A stretch of 17,055 bases of DNA from B8-G4 sp033720735 (GTDB lineage: Bacteria > Bacteroidota > Bacteroidia > Chitinophagales > Saprospiraceae), in contig JAWWBX010000070.1 in assembly GCA_033720735.1 (NCBI GenBank), positions 1 to 17,055 of the forward strand, written 5' to 3'. The translations under genes and the position numbers were made by a program. The notes below the pieces were generated by a model. It ran no database searches, was not told where the DNA came from, and saw only the letters and a program-made list of their open reading frames with translations. Within the stretch, counting starts at the first letter, position 1, and every line of letters begins with the position of its first letter. Below, in pieces: positions 8,052-15,720 of the stretch.

Positions 8052-8081
8052 TTGACAGTTTATTTGTTTTTCGTCATTTTG
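8052..8081 (+). promoter_or_regulatory. candidate Bacteroidota promoter for the 8090-15705 gene run
   Basis: TTG at 8052-8054 is followed after 19 bases by TCATTTTG at 8074-8081. This matches the Bacteroidota layout TTG-N17-23-TAnnTTTG with one mismatch (C for A in the second position of the -7 element). The start codon at 8090 lies only 8 bases beyond the -7 element, which implies a nearly leaderless transcript. The surrounding bases are AT-rich compared with the rest of the window, as usual for a promoter. Confidence 0.5.
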
Positions 8082-8089
8082 GGACAGAC

Positions 8090-8671
8090 ATGCACGACAT
8101 TGAACCATATTACGACTGGCGCCACCGCTATATCGCAGCTGAAGACGAGCAGTCTCCGTTCTTCGGGACCGTGTATGATGAATTTGCCTTTACCAAACGC
8201 ATTTACAACTACCTGATCCATCCCCAGTGGGATGAATTCGGATCTCCGACGCTCTACCTGAAGGTCCTGTACGCGGACTACGACGATCAGTACGCGATCC
8301 TGGAGCTGATCGGCGAATGGAACGACTGCCTGACCAACGATATCATGCACCTGAAGCGTAACGTGATCGATCCCATGTTGCGGGCAGGCATCACGCGCTA
8401 TTGCCTGGTATGTGAGAACGTACTCAACTACCATGCATCTGATGAATGTTACTATGAGGAATGGTACGAAGACGTCGCCGAGCGGGGTGGCTGGGTAGCC
8501 CTGATCAACACGCTGCGGCATGTCGAACAGGAGATGACCGAGGCACAGCTCAACGGGTTTATCAATATCGGCGGTCCGTACACGGGCGTCAACTGGAGGT
8601 CCCAAAAACCCAAGACCCTCATCCGGCAGCTGGATAGCCTGCGCCAGGCACCGATCCGTTCACTCCACTAA
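8090..8671 (+). CDS. uncharacterised protein upstream of era
   Basis: The product has 193 residues from ATG 8090 (MHDIEPYYDWRHRY). A longer in-frame reading from 8003 exists, but its first 29 residues are lysine- and arginine-rich, overlap the probable promoter and look non-coding. I do not recognise the family. The protein is soluble-looking: no signal peptide, no membrane segment, and rich in Asp, Glu, Tyr and Trp. Notable stretches are a tyrosine- and acid-rich segment around 121-128 (ECYYEEWYED), cysteines near residues 80, 105 and 108, and a C-terminal basic tail (WRSQKPKTLIRQLDSLRQ). It is separated from the era start by 9 bases, so it is probably co-transcribed with era and der, and a cytoplasmic housekeeping role is plausible. 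Coding quality is supported by continuous fit with neighbour spacing and by base use similar to era. Confidence 0.8.
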   Translation: MHDIEPYYDWRHRYIAAEDEQSPFFGTVYDEFAFTKRIYNYLIHPQWDEFGSPTLYLKVLYADYDDQYAILELIGEWNDCLTNDIMHLKRNVIDPMLRAGITRYCLVCENVLNYHASDECYYEEWYEDVAERGGWVALINTLRHVEQEMTEAQLNGFINIGGPYTGVNWRSQKPKTLIRQLDSLRQAPIRSLH

Positions 8672-8680
8672 CCCCCATTT

Positions 8681-9568
8681 GTGCACCGCTCAGGATTCGT
8701 CAACATCATTGGACTTCCCAATGTCGGCAAGTCGACACTGATGAACCGCCTCGTCGGCGAACGGATGTCGATCATCAACCGGAAGCCTCAGACCACCCGT
8801 CACCGGATCATCGGGATTGTGAGCGACGAGGAGTTTCAGATCGTGTTCTCTGACACGCCCGGGCTGGTAGACGATCCGCAGTATGCCCTCCACGAGGCGA
8901 TGAATCAGGCGGTGCGGCAGGCCTTTGAAGATGCCGACCTGATGTTGTATATGACGACTCCTGATGGGCAGGTCAGCAACGCGCAGGCATTTTTCAAGCG
9001 CTTCAAGCCCGGAGAATTCCCCGTGTACCTCGTGATGAACAAAAGCGATTTGGCGGAGCCCGCGGCGATCAGCACCCTGCTGGCTGAGTACGAGGCCCTG
9101 GAGATCTTTGATCGCACGTTTGCCATTTCGGCGCTGCACGGTGCCGGGATTGATGCCCTGATGGCAGCGGTCCTGGAAGTCCTGCCCGAGGGACCTCCCT
9201 ACTATCCAAAGGACCAACTCACCGACAAGCCCGAGCGGTTCTTTGTCTCCGAGATCATCCGCGACAAGATCCTCTCGCTGTACCACCAGGAGGTACCGTA
9301 TTCCTGTGAGGTGGATGTCGAAAGCTTCAAGGAAACGGAAGACAGCAAAGGCCCGATCACCATGATCCGGGCACTCATCTACGTCAACCGCCAGTCGCAA
9401 AAGTCTATCCTCATCGGTAAAGGTGGCGAGGCGATCAAACGGCTGGGCACACAGGCCCGGCACGATATTGAAACCTTTCTAGAAAGCCGGGTGTTCCTCG
9501 ATCTGTACGTGAAAGTCCGGGACAACTGGCGTGACGACCAGCGGACTTTGCGCAGATTCGGATATTAG
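8681..9568 (+). CDS. era: GTPase Era, 16S rRNA-binding ribosome assembly factor
   Basis: The product has 295 residues and begins at a GTG (8681). No ATG lies at a plausible upstream position in frame, and the product starts as Era homologues do (MHRSGFVNIIG). The GTPase motifs are all present: G1 GLPNVGKST at 11-19, G2 around PQTTRHR at 36-42, G3 DTPG at 58-61, G4 NKSD at 120-123 and G5 SAL at 150-152. The C-terminal type-II KH RNA-binding domain has its GKGG loop at 246-249. Era binds the 3' end of 16S rRNA and helps mature the 30S subunit, coupling it to growth. Length is normal for the family. The upstream sequence has no Shine-Dalgarno motif, as is common in Bacteroidota. der follows 7 bases after the stop if its second ATG is used. 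Confidence 0.98.
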   Translation: MHRSGFVNIIGLPNVGKSTLMNRLVGERMSIINRKPQTTRHRIIGIVSDEEFQIVFSDTPGLVDDPQYALHEAMNQAVRQAFEDADLMLYMTTPDGQVSNAQAFFKRFKPGEFPVYLVMNKSDLAEPAAISTLLAEYEALEIFDRTFAISALHGAGIDALMAAVLEVLPEGPPYYPKDQLTDKPERFFVSEIIRDKILSLYHQEVPYSCEVDVESFKETEDSKGPITMIRALIYVNRQSQKSILIGKGGEAIKRLGTQARHDIETFLESRVFLDLYVKVRDNWRDDQRTLRRFGY

Positions 9569-9575
9569 CGGAATG

Positions 9576-10877
9576 ATGTCGAACGTAGTTGCGATCGTAG
9601 GCAGGCCCAATGTGGGCAAATCAACCCTTTACAACCGGCTCGTTGGCGCCAAACACGCCATTGTCGACGACATCAGCGGCGTCACGCGCGACCGGCTGTA
9701 CGGGTTGTGCGAGTGGAACGGCAAGGCCTTCACGGTCATTGACACCGGGGGCTTTGTACCGGCATCGGCCGACGTCTTTGAAGCCGCTATCCGCGAACAG
9801 GTCCATATCGCCATCGACGAAGCCAGCGTCCTCGTGTTTATGGTGGACGTCACGACGGGCATCACGGATATCGACGAACAGATGGCGCAGATCCTGCGCC
9901 GCACTACCAAACCGGTCATCCTCGCGGTCAACAAGGTCGACAACAACCGACGCATGCTCGAGGCCAACGAGTTCTGGAGCCTGGGGTTTGAGCAGTGTTA
10001 CTTTCTGTCATCCATCACCGGTAGCGGTTCCGGCGAACTGCTCGACGCCATCACCGAAGTCCTGAAGGACGACCAACCGGAAGCGGATACTCTTCCGGCT
10101 ATCGCAGTGGTGGGACAGCCCAATGTAGGCAAGTCCTCACTGGTCAATGCCCTGCTCGGTGAGGAACGCAATATCGTGACCGATGTGGCAGGCACCACGC
10201 GCGATTCGATCCATTCGGTGTACCGGAAATTTGGGAAGGAGTTTACGTTGATCGATACGGCGGGGCTGCGCAAGAAGTCTTCGGTCAGGGAGAACCTTGA
10301 GTTCTACTCTGTCATCCGAGCCATCCGTGCCGTCGAAGAAGCCGACGTGTGCATGCTGATGGTCGACGCACGCAACGGGATCGAGTCGCAGGACATGAAC
10401 ATCCTGCACCTGGCACTCAAACGCAAGAAAGGGATCGTGATCCTGGTCAACAAATGGGACCTCGTGGACAAGGAGACGCACACGGCACGTGAGTATGAGG
10501 AGCGCCTGCGCCACAAGATCGCGCCATTTACCGATGTGCCGATCATTTTCGTCTCCGTACTCGACAAACAACGCATTTTCAAGGCGATCGAGATGGCTCT
10601 TGAAGTGTATGAGCGGCGAACCCAACGGATCAAGACCCACCAGCTCAACGAGATCATGCTCAAGGTCATTGAACGGACGCCGCCTCCCTCCCACCGCGGC
10701 CGCTTTATCAAGATCAAGTACGTAACCCAGTTGCCCGTGCCGTATCCTGCATTTGCCTTCTTTTGCAACCACCCGCAGCATATCAAGGACAGCTACCGCA
10801 ACTACCTTGAAAACCAACTTCGAAAATCGTTTAATTTTACGGGTGTTCCGATCACCATCTACTTCCGGAAGAAATAA
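9576..10877 (+). CDS. der: GTPase Der (EngA), 50S ribosome assembly factor with tandem G domains
   Basis: The product has 433 residues from the second of two adjacent ATGs (9573 and 9576). The second gives the usual MSNVVAIVGRPNVG start, but either is possible. The first G domain has GRPNVGKST at 9-17, DTGG at 56-59 and NKVD at 119-122. The second has GQPNVGKSS at 180-188, DTAG at 227-230 and NKWD at 292-295. A KH-like domain forms the C-terminus, ending in VPITIYFRKK. Der binds the 50S subunit and is needed for its late assembly. Both sites look intact and the length is typical. Its stop overlaps the rfbC start by one base (TAATG), which suggests translational coupling. Confidence 0.98.
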   Translation: MSNVVAIVGRPNVGKSTLYNRLVGAKHAIVDDISGVTRDRLYGLCEWNGKAFTVIDTGGFVPASADVFEAAIREQVHIAIDEASVLVFMVDVTTGITDIDEQMAQILRRTTKPVILAVNKVDNNRRMLEANEFWSLGFEQCYFLSSITGSGSGELLDAITEVLKDDQPEADTLPAIAVVGQPNVGKSSLVNALLGEERNIVTDVAGTTRDSIHSVYRKFGKEFTLIDTAGLRKKSSVRENLEFYSVIRAIRAVEEADVCMLMVDARNGIESQDMNILHLALKRKKGIVILVNKWDLVDKETHTAREYEERLRHKIAPFTDVPIIFVSVLDKQRIFKAIEMALEVYERRTQRIKTHQLNEIMLKVIERTPPPSHRGRFIKIKYVTQLPVPYPAFAFFCNHPQHIKDSYRNYLENQLRKSFNFTGVPITIYFRKK

Positions 10878-11422
10878 TGCAGATCACTGAACCAGAACTT
10901 TTGGATGGGCTCGTCGTGATCGAGCCCAGGGTCTTCAGCGATGCACGCGGTGCATTTTTCGAAACCTACCAGGCGGAAAAATATGAGGCCTTGGGTTTGC
11001 CAGCCCGATTCGTACAAGACAACGAGGCGATCTCCCGGCGCGGCGTGCTCCGTGGCCTGCACTACCAGATCGGCGCGTTTGCCCAGGGCAAACTCGTTCG
11101 GGTGGTCACGGGCCGGGCCTTTGATGTCGCCGTGGATATCCGCCCCGGCTCTCCCACCTACGGAGCATGGTACGGGCTGGAACTCAGCGAAACCAACAAG
11201 AAACAACTGTTCATTCCGCGCGGTTTTGCGCATGGGTATCTGGCCCTGGAAGAAGACACGATCCTGTGTTACAAGTGTGATAACTTTTATTCACGCGAAC
11301 ATGAGGGCGGGATCCGCTACGACGATCCGGCGATCAGCGTTGCCTGGCCGGACATCGAAGGCGACTATATCCTGTCGGAGAAAGACCTCGCCCTGCCCGG
11401 ATTTGGCGATCATCGATCATGA
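10877..11422 (+). CDS. rfbC: dTDP-4-dehydrorhamnose 3,5-epimerase
   Basis: The product has 181 residues. It is RmlC, the third enzyme of dTDP-L-rhamnose synthesis, which epimerises C3 and C5 of dTDP-4-keto-6-deoxyglucose. Visible family motifs are RGLHYQ at 59-64 with the catalytic base His62, Lys72, Asp83 in FDVAVDIR, the PRGFAHGYL loop at 114-122, and Tyr132, which lies at the position of the catalytic tyrosine in the family. The end carries the usual YDDPAISVAWP stretch. Size and cupin-type layout are normal. The gene overlaps der by one base and rfbD by four bases (ATGA). rfbA and rfbB (steps one and two) are not in this window, so they must lie elsewhere if the pathway is complete. Confidence 0.97.
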   Translation: MQITEPELLDGLVVIEPRVFSDARGAFFETYQAEKYEALGLPARFVQDNEAISRRGVLRGLHYQIGAFAQGKLVRVVTGRAFDVAVDIRPGSPTYGAWYGLELSETNKKQLFIPRGFAHGYLALEEDTILCYKCDNFYSREHEGGIRYDDPAISVAWPDIEGDYILSEKDLALPGFGDHRS

Positions 11423-12297
11423 GTGACGCAACGCCACTGATCATCACCGGAAGCAATGGCCAACTCGGCAGATCGTTGCGCGATGTATCCATGCCTGGCC
11501 ACTATCAGCCACATTATTTCACCCGGTCCGAACTGGATATTACCGACGCAGACGCCATCGAAGAGGCGATCGTCCGTACCGGTTGCCGCTACTTCATCAA
11601 TTGCGCTGCCTATACCAAAGTAGATCTGGCCGAAACCGAACAGGAAAGTGCCACCGCGGTCAATGTGGGTGCCGTCGCCGCCATGGCGCAAGCATCAGCG
11701 CGGCACGATGTCACTCTGATCCACATTTCGACTGACTATGTGTATGATCAGGATCTCGGCCGCCCATTCCGGGAAGATGACCCGGTCAATCCTCAGTCGG
11801 TATACGCCCGGACCAAGCTGGCGGGCGAGCAAGCTGCGCTGCAGCACCAGCCCCGGACGGTGATCCTGCGTACCTCCTGGGTCTTTTCTGACTACGGGCA
11901 CAATTTCGTCAAGACGATGCTGCGGTTGGCTGCCGACGGGCGCAGTCTCAAGGTGGTGGCTGACCAGGTCGGTTGTCCCACATACGCCCGTGATCTGGCC
12001 CAGGCCATCCTCCGCGTCATGCAGACACTGGAAACCGGACGCGACGATGTCTTCGGGGTGTACAATTTCAGTAATGCGGAGCCCACCAACTGGCACGACT
12101 TTGCTGCCGAGATCTTCCGTCAGGCCGGCATGAACGCTGACCTTTCTCCCACTACCTCGGATGCCTATGTGACGCCAGCCCGGCGGCCGGCCTACAGCGT
12201 CATGGACACTTCCAGATTCCGCCGGACATTCGGCATGACGCCACGATCCTGGCAGGAAGCCCTGGCAGAATGCCTGCCACAAGTCATTCCGGCCTGA
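11419..12297 (+). CDS. rfbD: dTDP-4-dehydrorhamnose reductase
   Basis: The product has 292 residues. It is RmlD, the last enzyme of dTDP-L-rhamnose synthesis, which reduces the 4-keto group with NAD(P)H. It is an extended short-chain dehydrogenase: nucleotide-binding loop ITGSNGQLG at 9-17, NCAAYTKVD at 61-69, STDYVYD at 104-110 with the catalytic Thr105 position, and the YxxxK pair Tyr129/Lys133. The substrate-domain motif RTSWVF follows. The start ATG overlaps the rfbC stop (ATGA), so the two are probably translated together. The product feeds rhamnosyltransferases for surface polysaccharide or glycoprotein decoration; none is encoded here. Confidence 0.97.
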   Translation: MSDATPLIITGSNGQLGRSLRDVSMPGHYQPHYFTRSELDITDADAIEEAIVRTGCRYFINCAAYTKVDLAETEQESATAVNVGAVAAMAQASARHDVTLIHISTDYVYDQDLGRPFREDDPVNPQSVYARTKLAGEQAALQHQPRTVILRTSWVFSDYGHNFVKTMLRLAADGRSLKVVADQVGCPTYARDLAQAILRVMQTLETGRDDVFGVYNFSNAEPTNWHDFAAEIFRQAGMNADLSPTTSDAYVTPARRPAYSVMDTSRFRRTFGMTPRSWQEALAECLPQVIPA

Positions 12298-12363
12298 CGA
12301 CGGACAACTAATTTTCGGGTGCATCCGTTTTTATGTAAATTCAGTTTCTTCACACCGACCTGT

Positions 12364-15090
12364 ATGACAGTTCGTTACCTGCTCACAATGTTGTTTGCGA
12401 TCGTAGCCGGCGCCACGCTGCATGCGACCCACAACCGGGCAGGCGAGATCACCTACGAACAGATCGGCGACCTGACCATCCGTGCGATCATCACCACCTA
12501 CACCAAAACCAGCAGTGTCCCCGCCGACCGCGACACGCTCGAATTGTTCTGGGGCGACGGCACCAGCACCATGGTAGCCAGGTCTAACGGCAACGGGATG
12601 CCGCTGCCCAATGATATCAAGATCAACTACTATATCGCCGAACACACATACCCCGGGCGCGCGACGTACACCCTGTCGATGATGGACCCTAACCGCATCG
12701 GCGGCATCCTCAACGTCAATCCCCCTAACTCGGACGGTGTGCCGTTTTACCTTGAAACAACCTTCACCTTTCTGAATACCCAGTTTCAGGGGTACAACAA
12801 CTCGCCCGTGTTGCTGCAGCCGCCGCTGGACTTTACCTGTGTCGGGCAAAAGTATATCCACAACCCCAATGCCTACGATCCTGATGGTGACAGCCTTTCC
12901 TACGAGCTGATCATTCCCATGCAGGATTCCGGCATGAACGTTCCCAACTACCTGTTTCCCGATCAGATCGCTCCGGGTGCCAACAACCAGACCTTTCTTG
13001 ATCCGGTGACCGGAGATTTTGTCTGGATCACCCCACAGGTCGCCGGCACGTACAATATTGCGTTCAGGATCCACGAGTATCGCGGTGGCGTACTCATCAA
13101 CTCGATGATCCGCGATATGCAGATCCTGGTGCTGCAGTGCGAGAACTCGCCTCCGGTGGTCGACGCCGAACGTGAATATTGCGTGATCGCGGGCGAGACA
13201 CTGACCTTTGATGTCCTGGTTAACGACCCCGATAGCGGACAGCAGGTCGCCCTCTCGGTACTGGGTGGTCCGCTGGTCGCCTCCGACAACGTGAGTATCT
13301 CCGTGGGTGAGGAGTTTATGGACCCGCCGTTTAGTGCAACCTTCCGCTGGGAGACAAGCTGCAATGATATCAGTGATCAGTTTTATACCGTCGTGTTCAA
13401 AGCCGTGGACAACTTCTTCGGCGGCAGCGATACCACCGGATTGGCCGATCTCAGAACGGTGCGCATCAAGGTGGTGGGACCACCTCCCGAAGACCTGCGA
13501 GCCATGAGCGGATCCGACGCGATCAGGGTGTCCTGGTTCAGCCCCTATCGTTGTGAGGTGACCGACGACGAATACTTCCGGGGTTTCTCACTCTGGCGCC
13601 GTACCGGCAGCAACAATTTTGAGGTCGACACCTGCATGCCCGGCATGGAAGGCCGTGGGTATGAGCAGATCGGATTCAACCTGCTGGAGAAAGATGGTGA
13701 CCGCTATGTCTTTGACGATGTGGACGTCGAACGCGGCAAGACCTACTGCTATCGCGTTGTCGGCGAGTTTGCCTTGCTGACGCAATCCGGCAATCCCTTT
13801 AACCGGGTGGCCAGTCTTCCTTCGGAGGAGTACTGCGTACAGCTGAGCCGGGACATACCGCTGATCACGGAGGTCAGCGTGAAGGAGACGAGCGACGACC
13901 AGGGCGTCATGGATGTTACATGGATCAAACCATTGCCTGACGAGCTCGACACCTTGCTCAACCCCGGTCCATACCGCTTTCAACTGCTGCGGGCCGACGG
14001 GATTGGTGGAACGGCGTTTAGCCCTGTGCCCAATGGCAGCTTCACCAGTCCGACTTTCAAGGGACTGCGTGATACGATGGTGGTACAAACCATGCTCAAT
14101 ACCCGGACGACCGGCCATACCTATCGTATCGATTTCGCCGCCCAGGGCGGTGAAGTTGTCTTTACTGACGCGCCATCTGCATCGTCCATCTTTCTGGAGA
14201 CAGCGCCAACAGATCTTGCCGTACAGCTTTCCTGGGATTTTGCTACGCCGTGGGAAAATTTCGCCTACGAGGTCTTCCGAAGTGACGGGCAAGGGCCTTT
14301 TGAACTGATTGGCACGACCGCCGACCTGCGTTATCTTGACCAGGGGCTGGTCAACGGGGACACATACTGCTATTTCGTCAGATCGACCGGATCGTACGGG
14401 ATCAATTCCATCCCTGACCCGCTCCTGAATGATTCGCAGATTGCCTGTGCGGTCCCGGTTGACGATGTGGCGCCTTGTGCACCGGTGATCGAGGTCCGCA
14501 ATATCTGCGGGGAAGCGTCCAACAACACCCCCGAGGATGCCTTTAAGAATACCATTACGTGGAATGAAGACCCGCAATGCAACGACGCGGATGTGGCAGT
14601 CTATCGTTTGTACTATGCTCCGGTACAGGGAGCCAGCTTTGAGGAGGTGGAGGAAATCCCTGCGGCAGCGTCGGATTTCACGATCCATCAGCCGGATCGC
14701 GGGATTGCCGGATGCTATGCCGTCACGGCCATCGACCACAACGGAAATGAAAGCGCGTTGAGCAATATCGTCTGTGTGGACAACTGTCCCTTCTACGAAC
14801 TGCCGAATGCCTTCACACCTAACGGGGACGGCAGCAACGATGAATTTGTGCCTTTCCCATACCGGTTTGTGGACAGGGTCGACTTCAAGGTCTTTAACAG
14901 GTGGGGCCAACTGGTCTTCCAGACCTCAGATCCGGATATCAACTGGGATGGCACCAACCTCAGAGGCATCGACCTGTCTGACGGCGTGTATCACTATGTG
15001 TGTCGCGTCTTCGTGCAGTCACCGGCAGACGGGGCACAAATACAGCAAACACTCACCGGATTCATTGAACTCATCAGAGGCCCGCGATAA
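12364..15090 (+). CDS. large secreted surface protein with fibronectin-III-like domains and a type B T9SS (CHU_C) sorting domain
   Basis: The product has 908 residues from ATG 12364. A GTG 45 bases upstream is in frame but would precede the signal peptide (MTVRYLLTMLFAIVAGATLHA, cleavage probably near residue 21). The N-terminal region, about 22-260 (THNRAGEITYEQIGDLT), is of the kind often found ahead of gliding-motility-associated C-terminal domains. An Ig/cadherin-like segment spans about 265-373, and three or four fibronectin-III-like domains follow from 374 to about 800. Residues 808-908 form the CHU_C/TIGR04131 domain, with the hallmark FTPNGDGSNDEF and FNRWGQLVF motifs; it directs export and attachment through the type IX secretion system. 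The protein is rich in cysteines, often paired. It is probably a cell-surface structural or adhesive protein. A 66-base gap separates it from rfbD, so it may also have its own promoter (weak TAAATTCA near 12335). Confidence 0.92.
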   Translation: MTVRYLLTMLFAIVAGATLHATHNRAGEITYEQIGDLTIRAIITTYTKTSSVPADRDTLELFWGDGTSTMVARSNGNGMPLPNDIKINYYIAEHTYPGRATYTLSMMDPNRIGGILNVNPPNSDGVPFYLETTFTFLNTQFQGYNNSPVLLQPPLDFTCVGQKYIHNPNAYDPDGDSLSYELIIPMQDSGMNVPNYLFPDQIAPGANNQTFLDPVTGDFVWITPQVAGTYNIAFRIHEYRGGVLINSMIRDMQILVLQCENSPPVVDAEREYCVIAGETLTFDVLVNDPDSGQQVALSVLGGPLVASDNVSISVGEEFMDPPFSATFRWETSCNDISDQFYTVVFKAVDNFFGGSDTTGLADLRTVRIKVVGPPPEDLRAMSGSDAIRVSWFSPYRCEVTDDEYFRGFSLWRRTGSNNFEVDTCMPGMEGRGYEQIGFNLLEKDGDRYVFDDVDVERGKTYCYRVVGEFALLTQSGNPFNRVASLPSEEYCVQLSRDIPLITEVSVKETSDDQGVMDVTWIKPLPDELDTLLNPGPYRFQLLRADGIGGTAFSPVPNGSFTSPTFKGLRDTMVVQTMLNTRTTGHTYRIDFAAQGGEVVFTDAPSASSIFLETAPTDLAVQLSWDFATPWENFAYEVFRSDGQGPFELIGTTADLRYLDQGLVNGDTYCYFVRSTGSYGINSIPDPLLNDSQIACAVPVDDVAPCAPVIEVRNICGEASNNTPEDAFKNTITWNEDPQCNDADVAVYRLYYAPVQGASFEEVEEIPAAASDFTIHQPDRGIAGCYAVTAIDHNGNESALSNIVCVDNCPFYELPNAFTPNGDGSNDEFVPFPYRFVDRVDFKVFNRWGQLVFQTSDPDINWDGTNLRGIDLSDGVYHYVCRVFVQSPADGAQIQQTLTGFIELIRGPR

Positions 15091-15093
15091 AGG

Positions 15094-15705
15094 ATGTTTA
15101 CCGGAATCATCGAATCTGTTGGAACAGTAGTCGGCATCGAGCCCCGCCCCGGAAATGCGCTGCGACTGACCGTAGAGTCAGAGCTTTCGTCCAAATTCAA
15201 AGTGGATCAGAGTGTAAGTCATGACGGCGTGTGTCTGACGGTGGTCGCCATCGATGGCAACCGGCATCAGCTCGATGTCGTGGAAGAAACGCTGTTGCGC
15301 AGCCGTTTTTCCGAATTGCAGGAAGGAGATCGTCTCAACCTGGAGCGTTCAGTGCAAACGAACGGACGTCTGGATGGTCACATCGTGCAGGGGCATGTCG
15401 ACGCCGTCGGTCAGTGCGTATCCATCCGTGAAGGGTATTATGCCTTTCGCTTTCCCGCCGAGTACGGAACCCTTATCGTCGAAAAAGGGTCGATCTGCGT
15501 GAATGGCGTCAGTCTGACCGTGGCCAATCTGAACGGGGAAACATTTGAGGTGGCCCTCATTCCCTACACACTTGAGCATACCAACCTTGGTGCGGTCAAG
15601 GTCGGCAGCCGCGTCAATCTTGAATTCGATATTCTGGGAAAGTACGTGCAGAAACAGCTTGAGCACTATTCCCACGGGGCAGTGCCCGAGAGAATAGTAC
15701 TCTAG
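15094..15705 (+). CDS. ribE: riboflavin synthase, alpha subunit
   Basis: The product has 203 residues and starts with the family hallmark MFTGIIE. The enzyme forms riboflavin by dismutation of two 6,7-dimethyl-8-ribityllumazine molecules. It has two lumazine-binding barrels. The N-terminal one carries SHDGVCLTV at 42-50 (Cys47) and GHVD at 100-103; the C-terminal one carries NGVSLTV at 137-143 (Ser140) and IPYTLEHTNL at 156-165, then FDILGKYV near 178-185. All expected motifs are present and the length is normal. It begins 3 bases after the surface-protein stop, so it is almost certainly co-transcribed. No FMN riboswitch precedes it and no other rib gene is nearby. It could equally be named ribC in some nomenclatures. 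Confidence 0.97.
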   Translation: MFTGIIESVGTVVGIEPRPGNALRLTVESELSSKFKVDQSVSHDGVCLTVVAIDGNRHQLDVVEETLLRSRFSELQEGDRLNLERSVQTNGRLDGHIVQGHVDAVGQCVSIREGYYAFRFPAEYGTLIVEKGSICVNGVSLTVANLNGETFEVALIPYTLEHTNLGAVKVGSRVNLEFDILGKYVQKQLEHYSHGAVPERIVL

Positions 15706-15720
15706 CCGGCAGGACCAGAA

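Noticed and set aside
8003..8089. 29-residue N-terminal extension of the uncharacterised protein
   Set aside because: The segment covers the best promoter candidate and its composition differs from the rest of the protein.
8690..9463. Antisense open frame opposite era (and a similar one opposite der at 10137-10817)
   Set aside because: Both mirror highly conserved GTPase genes and show no domain or promoter of their own.
10877..12297. rfbC-rfbD as a recently acquired island
   Set aside because: Base composition looks like that of its neighbours, the junctions are overlapping start and stop codons, and no mobile element or repeat flanks the pair.
13588..14910. Long open frame (440 codons) on the minus strand opposite the T9SS surface-protein gene
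   Set aside because: It is fully antisense to a gene with clear domains and shows no recognisable domain itself. Long antisense frames are expected in GC-rich genes with strong codon bias.
14950..15093. Possible FMN riboswitch upstream of ribE
   Set aside because: The sequence is the coding end of the surface-protein gene and contains none of the conserved FMN-aptamer blocks.
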